From JANQOH01 sp965201155 (GTDB lineage: Bacteria; Pseudomonadota; Alphaproteobacteria; UBA7887): 64,000 bases of DNA. Every line of letters begins with the position of its first letter. The stretch's first letter is position 1. The DNA lies in contig OZ241752.1 in assembly GCA_965201155.1 (NCBI GenBank), positions 2,480,001-2,544,000 on the forward strand, written 5' to 3'. The position numbers and the translations under genes were made by a program. The notes below the pieces were generated by a model that was given only the letters and a program-made list of their open reading frames with translations, was not told the origin of the DNA and searched no databases. Of the stretch, positions 26,730 through 35,358 are shown in pieces.

Positions 26730-26759
26730 GACGGGAGAGCGCCCCGGCGCTCTCCCGTC
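26730..26759 (+). terminator. Strong hairpin terminator after the CmcJ-like gene
   Basis: GACGGGAGAGCGCC and its perfect complement form a 14-bp inverted repeat around two bases, beginning 26 nt after the stop of the oxygenase gene. No long T-tract follows. It separates this gene from the SCO1 gene downstream. Confidence 0.7.
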
Positions 26760-26793
26760 TCGCGGGCGCCTGCTGCGAAAGGGAGGAACGGAT

Positions 26794-27375
26794 TTGGGCC
26801 GCGTGGGTGCCGCAGTCATCCTGTTTGCCGCGTTGCTGTGTTGTGCTGCGGCGGCGGATGAGGCCGGCGCCAATCGCGGGCCGTTCAATCTTGTCGATCA
26901 CGACGGGCAGGCGGTGACCGACCGCGATTATCTGGGCCGTTATGTGCTGATCTTTTTCGGCTATTCGCACTGTCCGGACATCTGCCCGACCTCGCTTGCG
27001 GTGATGGCGGCCGCGATCGACAGTCTGGGGCATGCCGGCGAGCGCGTGCAGCCGCTATTCATTTCTGTCGATCCCGCGCGCGACACGCCGCAGCGCCTTG
27101 CGGCCTATGCGGCGCATTTTCATCCGCGTCTGATCGGGCTTACGGGATCGCCCGCCCAGATTGCGGCAGCCGCCCGGACCTACAGCGCTCGCTATCGCCG
27201 CGCCGACCCGGATGATGCCGGGCCGGATTATCTCATCGACCATACGGGCGCGATTTATTTATTGGGGCCGGACGGCGGCGGCCTGGCGCTGTTCCCGCAC
27301 GATATTTCAGCGGACGAAATCGCTGCCGTCATCCGGCGCTTCATGACGCGCGAGAGCGGAGATGCCGCCGGCTGA
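26794..27375 (+). CDS. SCO1/SenC-family copper chaperone
   Basis: A 193-residue exported thioredoxin-fold protein. A signal peptide covers about residues 1-21. Copper ligands are visible: Cys60 and Cys64 in GYSHCPDICPTS, and His150 in YLIDHTG. SCO proteins deliver copper to or reduce the CuA site of cytochrome c oxidase in the periplasm. The start is TTG at 26794 with AGGGAGGAACG in front, and no nearby ATG fits better. It overlaps hisN by 14 nt. Confidence 0.93.
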   Translation: MGRVGAAVILFAALLCCAAAADEAGANRGPFNLVDHDGQAVTDRDYLGRYVLIFFGYSHCPDICPTSLAVMAAAIDSLGHAGERVQPLFISVDPARDTPQRLAAYAAHFHPRLIGLTGSPAQIAAAARTYSARYRRADPDDAGPDYLIDHTGAIYLLGPDGGGLALFPHDISADEIAAVIRRFMTRESGDAAG

Positions 27376-28153
27376 CACCGACGCGCTGCTGGCGTTCGCG
27401 GGCGAGCTAGCTGACGCCGCCGGGCCAGTTCTCAGGCGGCATTTTCGCCGTCCGCTTGATATCCACCACAAGGAGTCGGCGTTGCCGCGGGCGCAGCCGG
27501 TCACTGAAGCCGACCGTGACGCCGAAGCAGCGATGCGCGTGCGCATTGAGGCGCGGTATCCCGACCATGGAATATTGGGCGAGGAAGGCGCGGCGGTGCG
27601 CCCGGAGGCGCCGTGGCAATGGGTGCTGGACCCGATCGATGGAACGCGCGCCTATATTGCCGGTTTTCCGTTGTTCGGGACGCTGATCGGACTGACATTC
27701 GAGCGGCAGCCGGTACTCGGAATCATCGATCAGCCGGTGCTCGGCGAGCGGTTCACCGGTTCCCCCGGTGGTGCGGCGTGGAACGGCAAAGCGATCGGAT
27801 GCCGCGCCTGCGCCGGCCTCGAAGACGCCGTCATTGCGATGACGGATACGGCCATGTTCAGGACGGCTGCAGAGCAGGTGGTATGCGCCCAACTGCGCCG
27901 GCGCGCGGCGGCGACGCAGTTGGGCGGCAATTGTTATGCCTATGCGATGCTGGCCGCCGGCTGCCTGGATCTGGTGCTGGAGGCCGATCTCAAGCCCTGG
28001 GATGTGTGTGCACTGGTTCCCGTGGTGGAAGCTGCGGGCGGGGTGATCGCCGGCTGGGACGGTGGCCCCGCCTACGGCTCGTCACGCATCGTCGCGTGCG
28101 GCGACCGCCGGGTTCATGACGAGGTGGCGCCGCTGCTTGCCGGGGCGGCGTGA
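27362..28153 (+). CDS. hisN: Histidinol-phosphatase, inositol monophosphatase family
   Basis: A 263-residue member of the inositol-monophosphatase fold. Metal-site motifs are ILGEEGA, VLDPIDGTRAYIAGFPLFG and KPWDVCALVPVVEAAGG. The FPLFGTLIGL region and length fit the HisN subgroup, which dephosphorylates histidinol phosphate in histidine synthesis in many Alphaproteobacteria. The ATG overlaps the end of the SCO1 gene. A general IMP phosphatase is the alternative. Confidence 0.87.
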   Translation: MPPADTDALLAFAGELADAAGPVLRRHFRRPLDIHHKESALPRAQPVTEADRDAEAAMRVRIEARYPDHGILGEEGAAVRPEAPWQWVLDPIDGTRAYIAGFPLFGTLIGLTFERQPVLGIIDQPVLGERFTGSPGGAAWNGKAIGCRACAGLEDAVIAMTDTAMFRTAAEQVVCAQLRRRAAATQLGGNCYAYAMLAAGCLDLVLEADLKPWDVCALVPVVEAAGGVIAGWDGGPAYGSSRIVACGDRRVHDEVAPLLAGAA

Positions 28154-28154
28154 C

Positions 28155-28949
28155 TCAGCAGCGGGCGAGGAAACCCCCCAGCGCGGCATTGAACGCCTCC
28201 GGCTGTTCCACATTGGCGAGATGCGCGGCCTGCTCGATGACCACGAGTTCCGACCCCGCGACACGGTCGCGGATCTTTTCGTGCCCGGATACCGGGGTGG
28301 CCATGTCTTCCGCGCCGGCGATCAGCATCACCGGCGTGGTGATTTCGGATACTCTCTTCAGATAGTCGATCTTGCTGATGGCGTGGCAGCAGCCGACGAA
28401 ACCATCGACCGGGGTGAAACGAATCATGTCACCGATGCGTGCCAGTTCGGGACCGTCGGCGTCGCGATAGGCCTGTGTGAACCAGCGACCCAGCGTGGCG
28501 TCGGCAAGGCCCGCCATGCCCAGGGTGCGGGCGCCGGCGATGCGGTCCGCCCACATCTGATCGCCGCCTTCGGGCCATTCGGCGATCGTGTTGCACAGCG
28601 CCAGGCCGCGCACGCGGTCGCCGTGATGGATGCCCAGATGCTGACCGATCATGCCGCCCATCGAACAGCCGCAAAACAGGCTGCTTTCGATCTCCAGCGC
28701 GTCCCATAATCCCAGAAGATCGCCCGCGAGGGTTGCCATGTCATAGGCGCCGACGGGCGCAGAAGTGCTGCCATGGCCGCGCGTGTCATAGCGCAGCACG
28801 CGATAGCGGTCGGAAAACGCGGCCGCCTGCGCGTCCCACATGCCATGGTTTGACGCCAGGCTGTTGGAAAAGGTGAGAACGGGCGCATTGTCCGGCCCGT
28901 CAACGCGCCAGGCGATGTCAATTCCGTTGGCATGGATGGTATCGGACAT
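28155..28949 (-). CDS. pcaD: 3-Oxoadipate enol-lactonase-like alpha/beta hydrolase
   Basis: A 264-residue alpha/beta hydrolase. The nucleophile elbow is GCSMGGMIGQ, the oxyanion region FSNSLASNHGMW is the typical PcaD start, and the catalytic His lies in QAAHLANVEQP. PcaD opens 3-oxoadipate enol-lactone in the beta-ketoadipate pathway of aromatic catabolism. The ATG at 28949 (MSDTIHANG) is used. No other pca genes are adjacent, although an intradiol dioxygenase occurs at 59275, so the assignment is family-level. Confidence 0.85.
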   Translation of the reverse strand: MSDTIHANGIDIAWRVDGPDNAPVLTFSNSLASNHGMWDAQAAAFSDRYRVLRYDTRGHGSTSAPVGAYDMATLAGDLLGLWDALEIESSLFCGCSMGGMIGQHLGIHHGDRVRGLALCNTIAEWPEGGDQMWADRIAGARTLGMAGLADATLGRWFTQAYRDADGPELARIGDMIRFTPVDGFVGCCHAISKIDYLKRVSEITTPVMLIAGAEDMATPVSGHEKIRDRVAGSELVVIEQAAHLANVEQPEAFNAALGGFLARC

Positions 28950-29074
28950 GGTGTTGCTTTTCCTGTCTGGCTGTTGTGCTTGCCGCCTGCCGCGCAGGGC
29001 GCTGGCGCGCTGCCGGGCCGCTGCGTATCCTGCCGCATCATATGGCGGCGGGGATCGAGAGGGAACCGGAGGTG

Positions 29075-30712
29075 ATGGAACGTGAGTCAATGCACTATGA
29101 CGTGGTGATTGTCGGCGCCGGCCCGGCCGGACTGGCAGCCGCGATCCGCCTCCGGCAGCAAGGGGAGCACAGTGTCTGCGTCGTCGAAAAGGGATCGGAA
29201 GTTGGGGGCCATATCCTCTCCGGCGCCGTTCTCGAACCGCGCGCGCTGAATGAATTGCTGCCCGACTGGCGCGAACAGGGCGCGCCGGTGACAACGCCGG
29301 TCAGCGCCGAGCAGTTTCTCGTTCTGTCGGCCAGGGGCGGGTTTGCCGTGCCCAACGCGTTGCTGCCGCCGACACTGCGCAACCACGGGAATTATATCAT
29401 CAGTCTCGGCAATCTCTGCCGCTGGCTGGCTGAGCAGGCGGAGGCGCTGGGGGTCGAAATCTATCCCGGGTTCGCGGCGGCGGAAGTGCTGTTCCAAGAG
29501 GATGGCAGCGTGGCCGGCGTTGCTACCGGCGATATGGGCATCACCCGCAACGGCGAGCGCGGGCCGAATTATGAACCGGGCGTGGAACTGCGCGGTCGGC
29601 TGACGTTGTTTGCTGAGGGCTGCCGCGGCAGCCTCGGCAAGCAAGTGAGCGCGCGTTTCAAGCTGCGGGAGGAAGCGCAGCCGCAGACCTATGGCATCGG
29701 GCTGAAAGAGCTATGGGAAGTGGCGCCTGAACGGCACAAGCCGGGCCGGGTCATGCACAGCGCGGGTTGGCCGCTGGATCGACGCACCTATGGTGGTTCG
29801 TTCCTTTATCATCTTGATGACGGCCATGTTGCGGTGGGATTTGTTGTCGGCCTTGATTACGCCAATCCCTATCTCGATCCCTATGAGGAATTTCAGCGGT
29901 TCAAGACACACCCGAAAATTCGCGGGGTGTTCGAGGGCGGGCGGCGCGTTGCCTATGGGGCGCGGGCGATCAATGAGGGAGGTCTGCAAAGCCTGCCCCG
30001 GCTGAGTTTTCCCGGCGGCGCGCTTATCGGCTGCGAGGCCGGCACTCTCAATGTGCCGAAAATCAAGGGGACCCATACGGCGATGAAGTCGGGCATGCTG
30101 GCGGCGGAAGCGGCGCATGAGGCGCTGAGCGCCGATGCCGGCGGTGGACGGGTGGATATTCCGGGTTATGAGGCGGCTTTTCGCGCTTCCTGGGCGTATG
30201 AGGAACTGCACCGGGCGCGTAATTTCCGTCCCGGCTTCAAATGGGGATTGTGGGCCGGCGCACTTCATGCCGGCATCGACCAAATGGTGTTGCGGGGGCG
30301 TGCGCCCTGGACGCTGAAACATGCACATGCGGACCATGAAGCCACCGCTCCGGCGGCAAAATTCACGCCGATCGACTATCCCAAACCGGACGGGAAGCTG
30401 ACCTTCGACCGTCTGACCAATGTCGCGTGGTCGGGGACAAATCATGAAGAGGACCAGCCGGTGCATCTGAAGTTGACGGACGCTTCGACGCCGGTGGCGA
30501 CCAATCTTTCGATTTATGCGGCGCCGGAGCAGCGATATTGTCCCGCCGGCGTGTATGAAATCCTGCGCGACGAGGATGGCGCCAATCCCCGCCTGCAAAT
30601 CAACGCACAGAACTGCCTGCATTGCAAGACCTGCGACATCAAGGACCCGACGGGCAACATCACCTGGGTGACGCCGGAAGGCGGCGGCGGGCCGAACTAT
30701 CCCAACATGTAG
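29075..30712 (+). CDS. Electron transfer flavoprotein-ubiquinone oxidoreductase
   Basis: A 545-residue flavoprotein passing electrons from ETF (fatty acid, amino acid and choline oxidation) to ubiquinone at the inner membrane. The N-terminus MERESMHYDVVIVGAGPAGL has the family ERESM and an FAD-binding GxGxxG. The C-terminus carries the 4Fe-4S ligands in YCPAGVYEI and NCLHCKTCDIKDP, ending in PNYPNM. The ATG at 29075 fits the conserved N-terminus, although GGAGG is very close to it; GTG 29072 or ATG 29090 are alternatives. The SDR gene follows. Confidence 0.95.
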   Translation: MERESMHYDVVIVGAGPAGLAAAIRLRQQGEHSVCVVEKGSEVGGHILSGAVLEPRALNELLPDWREQGAPVTTPVSAEQFLVLSARGGFAVPNALLPPTLRNHGNYIISLGNLCRWLAEQAEALGVEIYPGFAAAEVLFQEDGSVAGVATGDMGITRNGERGPNYEPGVELRGRLTLFAEGCRGSLGKQVSARFKLREEAQPQTYGIGLKELWEVAPERHKPGRVMHSAGWPLDRRTYGGSFLYHLDDGHVAVGFVVGLDYANPYLDPYEEFQRFKTHPKIRGVFEGGRRVAYGARAINEGGLQSLPRLSFPGGALIGCEAGTLNVPKIKGTHTAMKSGMLAAEAAHEALSADAGGGRVDIPGYEAAFRASWAYEELHRARNFRPGFKWGLWAGALHAGIDQMVLRGRAPWTLKHAHADHEATAPAAKFTPIDYPKPDGKLTFDRLTNVAWSGTNHEEDQPVHLKLTDASTPVATNLSIYAAPEQRYCPAGVYEILRDEDGANPRLQINAQNCLHCKTCDIKDPTGNITWVTPEGGGGPNYPNM

Positions 30713-30756
30713 CTGCGGAAAATGCGGCTACGGAATTCGATGAAAGGGTGCGGCAC

Positions 30757-31473
30757 ATGAGTGGACCGGCAGTGGTGTTCGGCGTGGGTGCGAGCAATGG
30801 ACTGGGCGCGGCCGTGGCGCGGCGTTTCGTGCGCGGCGGTCATCCGGTGTTCATTGTCGGGCGGAATGCGGAGCGTCTCGCGTCGGTGGGGCAGGAGATC
30901 GACGCAATGGCGATCCCCGGCGATGTCACGGAGCCGGAGGCGGTGGCGGCATGTTTCGAGACCGTGGCGGAGCATGCCGGGGGCGAACCCGAAGTCGTCG
31001 TCTACAATGCTGGAAATAATCAGCGCATGGCGTTTCTGGACATCGAGCCCGACCAGTTCGAGGCGTTCTGGCGCGTGTGCTGCTATGGCGGCTTTGTTGT
31101 GGGGCAGCAGGCGGCGCGGCGGATGCTGCCGCGCGGTTCCGGCAGCATCCTGTTTACCGGCGCATCGGCAAGCCGGCGCGGTCGGCCGGATTTCGCGCCT
31201 TTCGCCAGCGGCAAGGCTGGCCTGAAAGCCGTGGCGGAATGCATGGCGCGCAGTTTCGGGCCGCGCGGTATTCATGTCGCGCATGTCATCATTGATGGCG
31301 GAATCAATGGCGAGTTGCTGCGGACTCGCGCGCCGCAAATGGCTGCGGAGCGCGGCGATGACGGCCTGCTGTCGATCGACGATATCGCCGAGACCTACTG
31401 GCAGCTTCATCGCCAGGGGCGCACGGCGTGGACGTTCGAGACCGAATTGCGGCCATACAAGGAACCGTTCTGA
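30757..31473 (+). CDS. SDR-family protein with Phe replacing the catalytic Tyr
   Basis: A 238-residue Rossmann protein of the short-chain dehydrogenase/reductase superfamily with GVGASNGLG (residues 9-17) for NAD(P) and NAGNN (84-88). The active-site triad is incomplete: the YxxxK motif reads FASGK (Phe149, Lys153), and the Ser side is GASAS. A known SDR subgroup shares this change (FAxFxxxKxxLxA, then HVxHVIIDGGI), so it is probably a lineage feature. It may lack classical dehydrogenase activity. It lies 44 nt after the ETF-QO gene. Confidence 0.88.
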   Translation: MSGPAVVFGVGASNGLGAAVARRFVRGGHPVFIVGRNAERLASVGQEIDAMAIPGDVTEPEAVAACFETVAEHAGGEPEVVVYNAGNNQRMAFLDIEPDQFEAFWRVCCYGGFVVGQQAARRMLPRGSGSILFTGASASRRGRPDFAPFASGKAGLKAVAECMARSFGPRGIHVAHVIIDGGINGELLRTRAPQMAAERGDDGLLSIDDIAETYWQLHRQGRTAWTFETELRPYKEPF

Positions 31474-31531
31474 CAGGGTGAACGGGGACCTGATATATCG
31501 CTTGCTGCCGCCCGGGGCGATGACGGCAGGC

Positions 31532-31960
31532 TCAGCGGTCCTGAATGGCGTCAGCGCAGGGGTAGGTTTCCTCGACCGCGCGGACGAAGGCAAGCACGGC
31601 CGGCAGGCGTCCGGCGCGTGGATTGCGCGCAATCCAGCGGACATAGTCCTCCGACAGGGAGCCCACCCGCTCCGGAATGTTCACGCAGGTCCATGCGGGT
31701 TCGCCGTCCTGGAGATAGACGCCGTTGCGGATCATCTCCGTCACCGCGTTGACGATGGCGTGGCACTGGACCAGCATGATTGACCGCGCGACCGGCTCGT
31801 AAATCCGATCGGGGAAATCTTCCAGGGTCTGGCCGCAGGCGATGTGCAGGTCGCGGCCCGACGCGACGGGACGGCGGGTGGGGTCGTCCTGGGCGCTGAC
31901 GGGCGGGGGCGCGAAGACCAGGAATACGGACGCGCAAAGCAGGATTGCGGTGCGCATCAT
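31532..31960 (-). CDS. Exported Rap1a/Tai-like small protein
   Basis: A 142-residue exported protein. A signal peptide covers about residues 1-23 (ending PVSAQ). The mature part has four cysteines in the pattern ACGQTL, VQCHAI, WTCVN and YPCAD, with HAIVNAVTEM and DYVRWIARNPRAG between. That matches Rap1a/Tai-type proteins, some of which are immunity proteins to type VI amidase effectors. There is no type VI gene here. The start overlaps the aminotransferase stop by 4 nt, so the two are coupled. Its role is unknown. Confidence 0.7.
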   Translation of the reverse strand: MMRTAILLCASVFLVFAPPPVSAQDDPTRRPVASGRDLHIACGQTLEDFPDRIYEPVARSIMLVQCHAIVNAVTEMIRNGVYLQDGEPAWTCVNIPERVGSLSEDYVRWIARNPRAGRLPAVLAFVRAVEETYPCADAIQDR

Positions 31961-33180
31961 TCTGCAGCCTGCTTGCGGGCGCTTACTTTCTGCCAGCCTT
32001 CTGCAGCAGCGAAGTCGCGAATCCGGATCATTGCCGTGCGGATATTCTCCAGGGAATTGGCGTAGGAGAGCCGCATATAGCCTTCGCCCATGGCGCCGAA
32101 GCTGGTGCCCGCGACGGTGGCGATATGCAGTTCCTCCAGAAGGAAGGTCTCCATGTCCTTGGCGGTTACGCCGGTGCCGGTGATGTTCGGCATGGAATAG
32201 AAGGCGCCGCGAGGCAGGATGGAACTCATGCCGGGAATGTCATTGGTCAGGTCGACAATGGCCCGGCGCCGCTCGTTGAACGCCGTTCGCATGGTGTCGA
32301 CGGAGTCCTGCGGTCCCTGGAGGGCAGCGATGGCGGCATATTGTGTTGCCGAATTGGTACAGCTTATGGAATTGATATTGAGCCGAGTGGTCAGGTCGAC
32401 CAGCGGTTCCGGCCATACGCCGAAGCCGATGCGCCATCCGGTCATGGCGTAGGTCTTGCTCCAGCCGTCGAGGATGATCAGGCGGTCCCGGAGGCTTTCA
32501 TAGCCGAGCAGGCTGACAAATTCGGCGCCGTCATAAGTCAGGCGCGAATAGATCTCGTCGGACATCACAGTGACGTGCGGGAAGCGCTCCAGGCCTTCCA
32601 CGAGCTTGTCAAATTCTGCGCGGGGCACGACTCCGCCAGTGGGGTTGGCGGGGCTGTTGAGAATCATCAGGCGCGTCGCCGGAGTGATCAGCGACAGGAC
32701 TTCGTCGGCGTCGAACGCGAAGCCGTTTTCCTCGCGCAGGGGGATCGGGACGGCACGGGCGCCGGTGAAGTCGATCACTGATTCATAGATGGGAAAGCCG
32801 GGGTTGGGATACATGATCTCGGCGCCCGGTCCGGCGAACATCATGATTGCGTACCACATGGTCACCTTGCCGCCGGGGACGATGACAATGTGGTCCGGGT
32901 TCACCTCGACGCCGCGATATTTCAGGATGTCGGCTGCGACTGCCTCGCGCAGCGGAAGGATGCCGTTTCCGGGAGTATAGCCGTGCTGGCCGTCGTCCAG
33001 CGCCTTTTTCGCGGCCTCGACGATGTGTTCCGGGGTACGGAAATCAGGCTGGCCGATGCCGAGATGGATGACTTCATGGCCGGCGCGCTCGATTTCCCGG
33101 GCGCGCGCCAGAACTTCGAACGCACTTTCGGTTCCGAGGCGGCCCATGCCGTCTGCGAGTGTAAATCTGCCGATTTGCAC
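31957..33180 (-). CDS. Class I/II aminotransferase (aspartate/aromatic type)
   Basis: A 407-residue fold-I PLP aminotransferase. Motifs include VIHLGIGQPDF, GYTPGNGILPLREA, LNSPANPTGGVV, MSDEIYSRLTYDG and the PLP lysine in DGWSKTYAMTGWRIG. It resembles the broad alphaproteobacterial AspC/alanine-type aminotransferases, so the amino-donor specificity is not certain. The start is GTG at 33180, preceded by GGGAGAACAGC. The Rap1a-like gene overlaps its end. Confidence 0.93.
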   Translation of the reverse strand: MQIGRFTLADGMGRLGTESAFEVLARAREIERAGHEVIHLGIGQPDFRTPEHIVEAAKKALDDGQHGYTPGNGILPLREAVAADILKYRGVEVNPDHIVIVPGGKVTMWYAIMMFAGPGAEIMYPNPGFPIYESVIDFTGARAVPIPLREENGFAFDADEVLSLITPATRLMILNSPANPTGGVVPRAEFDKLVEGLERFPHVTVMSDEIYSRLTYDGAEFVSLLGYESLRDRLIILDGWSKTYAMTGWRIGFGVWPEPLVDLTTRLNINSISCTNSATQYAAIAALQGPQDSVDTMRTAFNERRRAIVDLTNDIPGMSSILPRGAFYSMPNITGTGVTAKDMETFLLEELHIATVAGTSFGAMGEGYMRLSYANSLENIRTAMIRIRDFAAAEGWQKVSARKQAAE

Positions 33181-33251
33181 GCTGTTCTCCCGCGCTGTAT
33201 CGAAAACAAGGGGTAAGGGCGGCGTTGCGCCGCGCTGTCTGGAACCGGCCG

Positions 33252-34457
33252 TTAGAATTCGCCGGCTATGGCGCTTCGGAACTCGGCGAATGCGTCCCGT
33301 GCGGCGTCGAAATTCTCCACCTTGGTGTATGCCTCCATGCGGCGCAGGAGGCGAATCCACCGGTCGATGACCGCGTCTCCCGGTGCGTCGGCATGGCCGC
33401 GCCAGTCAGCAAGTTCGGTGTTTACGGCCGGTACCACCATGCGCGTCAACATCCAGTCTTCGGCATCGAGGATCACTTCCAGCAGCGTTGCCGCCGTTTC
33501 CACGTGAACCGTGTCATCGCGCGCTGTCGGCCGCGTGCCGCCGCCGACGGTTTCGAGATATGCCGTCAGGTTGGCGCGTTCCCCGGAGTCGAGCGCCAGT
33601 CCGAAATAATCCGCGAAATAGTCCGCAGTTTCCGCAAGGGTATCGAAGCGCCCGTCATGCAGGTAGGGCGGCGTCGCCAGCGTGTCTAGCAGCGTCGGGG
33701 TTTCGAACTCCTTGCCGAGCCGGCTCCCGCGGCCGGTGTCGACCTGGTGGACCTGGTGGTCGACGAAATGGTTGTCGGGGCGATGACATGTGGCGCAGCT
33801 CATCTCGGGATTGCCGGGGAAGGGGAGGTGGAAGATGGCTTCGCCGCGCCGCGCCGCTGCGGGCGCCTGGTCGGTCAACCGCCCGTCGGGCCCCAGGGCG
33901 GGATTGTCGGGGAAGGCGAGATTGTCCTGAAACGCCACCAGCGCTTCGATCACGAGGTCCGACGGAATGCCTCCCGCGAATTCATTGGCGATGGCGAACA
34001 GCGTGAAATCCTCGACCGTGTGGAACACCCCTTCGCGCCCGAACGGCGCAGTATGCTGCGCGCCGACAATGCTCGGCACGTTGATGGGATTGTAGATATT
34101 GTCCTCGATCAACGAGATGGCGCGGTTGGTAACGTCGAGATTGCCGGGCTTGTCGGACAGGCCTTCAAAAAACACCTGCGGGCTGGCGCCGCCGTCAGGG
34201 TGGCACGAGTCGCAGGTCATCTTTGCGCCGAATGTGCGCAGCGGGGAGCCTTCCAGCAGGAACTCGGATTTGAATGCAAGTTCGCCCAGTGCGATGAGCA
34301 CATCTTCCCGCGTTTCATGCGGGGCAACCAGCAGGCGCACCGGTTGTCCGTTGTCGAGCACGATCACACGAGTCAAGGCGTGAGCGCCGCTGCCGGCCAG
34401 GGCAGCGAGCGCCAGACTGAAAAAGAGAATGGATAGTGCTTGGTATTTTCGCGTCAT
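33252..34457 (-). CDS. Di-haem cytochrome c peroxidase/MauG-like protein
   Basis: A 401-residue exported di-haem cytochrome. The signal peptide covers about residues 1-27. Haem motifs are CDSCH (82-86) and CATCH (221-225), with the CcpA/MauG landmark NVPSIVGAQHTAPFGREG between them and TPPYLHDGRFDTLAETADY after the second. These are periplasmic peroxidases or post-translational oxidases. The C-terminal 100 residues extend beyond the usual peroxidase core. The gene stands alone, downstream of the Spy-like gene's terminator. Confidence 0.88.
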   Translation of the reverse strand: MTRKYQALSILFFSLALAALAGSGAHALTRVIVLDNGQPVRLLVAPHETREDVLIALGELAFKSEFLLEGSPLRTFGAKMTCDSCHPDGGASPQVFFEGLSDKPGNLDVTNRAISLIEDNIYNPINVPSIVGAQHTAPFGREGVFHTVEDFTLFAIANEFAGGIPSDLVIEALVAFQDNLAFPDNPALGPDGRLTDQAPAAARRGEAIFHLPFPGNPEMSCATCHRPDNHFVDHQVHQVDTGRGSRLGKEFETPTLLDTLATPPYLHDGRFDTLAETADYFADYFGLALDSGERANLTAYLETVGGGTRPTARDDTVHVETAATLLEVILDAEDWMLTRMVVPAVNTELADWRGHADAPGDAVIDRWIRLLRRMEAYTKVENFDAARDAFAEFRSAIAGEF

Positions 34458-34564
34458 TTCCGATCCGGACGCGGCACAATTTCAGTGTCATCCTATTTTC
34501 GCGTCACCGATACAGGTTCGGCGCGCGCTCTTCAAGTACCTGGCGCGATGGGCGGCGTTTTCGG

Positions 34565-34605
34565 CACGGGGGCGGGAGGGGCGAAATGCCCCTCCCGCCC
34601 CCGTG
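34565..34605 (-). terminator. 18-bp perfect hairpin after the Spy-like gene
   Basis: CACGGGGGCGGGAGGGGC and its exact complement flank a 5-nt loop (GAAAT on the plus strand). It lies 18 nt beyond the stop of the minus-strand Spy-like gene and 108 nt before the next start. An extremely stable structure with no T-tract. Confidence 0.75.
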
Positions 34606-34622
34606 ACCCGTGCACTTTCGCG

Positions 34623-35153
34623 TCAGCCTTCGTCGTGGTCGCGACGATGGTGATGGCGGCCGCGCTTCCTTGCCAGTTCATCGATGGTGGCTTGCTGCCC
34701 GACGTCGAGGGACGCATAGAAGTCATCGAAAGCGGGCCGCACGACCTGCAAGACCTGACTGCCGGTGGCGAGGAAGGCATCGGCGCGCGCCAGCCATTCG
34801 GGCGTGGTCTCGGGACGGCCGTTTTCCTCCAGCACGGCGCAGTGCGCATCGATGATCACCTCGCCCTCGCGGATGGCTGTGCCGAACGCGGTCCAGGCCG
34901 ATTCCTGGGTTGGCGTGAAGGTCAGTTCGGACTCGACGCGCCCCATGACGGATTCGATCTTGTCACTGCGCGCGGAACTGCAGATCCGCTTTCCGTGGCG
35001 TCCGCCGCCGCCGCTCGCAAAAGCGTCTGACACAAGACTGTATCCGGCGTGGCTGTGCCCGTTGCTGCCAGAGTGAAGGTAGGAGACGGCTCCCGCTGCG
35101 ACAACCAGCGTCAGCGCCGAGCCGGCCAGGATTCTTCCGAGATTTTTTTTCAT
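34623..35153 (-). CDS. Spy/CpxP-like periplasmic protein (LTxxQ type)
   Basis: A 176-residue exported protein with a signal peptide at about residues 1-24. The mature part has a small cysteine (ICSSARSD), the LTxxQ-like stretch ELTFTPTQESAWTAF and a helix-rich, histidine-rich C-terminus (RGRHHHRRDHDEG). This resembles Spy/CpxP chaperones and metal-sensing proteins in the periplasm. GGAGAG precedes the ATG. It is divergent from a response regulator and sensor kinase, the typical setting for a stress regulon of this type. The His-rich tail suggests metal binding. Confidence 0.82.
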   Translation of the reverse strand: MKKNLGRILAGSALTLVVAAGAVSYLHSGSNGHSHAGYSLVSDAFASGGGGRHGKRICSSARSDKIESVMGRVESELTFTPTQESAWTAFGTAIREGEVIIDAHCAVLEENGRPETTPEWLARADAFLATGSQVLQVVRPAFDDFYASLDVGQQATIDELARKRGRHHHRRDHDEG

Positions 35154-35195
35154 GTGACTCTCCATTTCGCCGCGTCGGTGCGGTCGGAAGAACAG

Positions 35196-35313
35196 GTAAC
35201 GCATCAATGTAACTGCCGAATTGCGCCCGGCCGCGATTTTGTAACGATAGATTGCACGGCGCGCCGGCACGGCATTTTGTGAAGAAGCATTACGATCCCT
35301 CACACTTCGTTAC
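35196..35313. promoter_or_regulatory. GTAAC/GTTAC repeats, candidate response-regulator binding sites
   Basis: GTAAC occurs at 35196, 35209 and 35241 and the inverted GTTAC at 35309, in the 205-nt region between the divergent Spy-like gene and the response regulator. TTTGTAACGA (35238-35247) and TCGTTACAAA (35307-35316) are exact inverted copies. OmpR-family regulators often bind GTAAC-type or direct repeats. Inferred. Confidence 0.5.
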
Positions 35314-35358
35314 AAATTTTCTGCCCGACGGCATCACCTTCGACGTAGTGTCGCCGTC

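Noticed and set aside
30757..31473. A frameshift or sequencing error explaining the missing SDR tyrosine
   Set aside because: The reading frame is intact on both sides, and the same Phe occurs in a recognised SDR subgroup.
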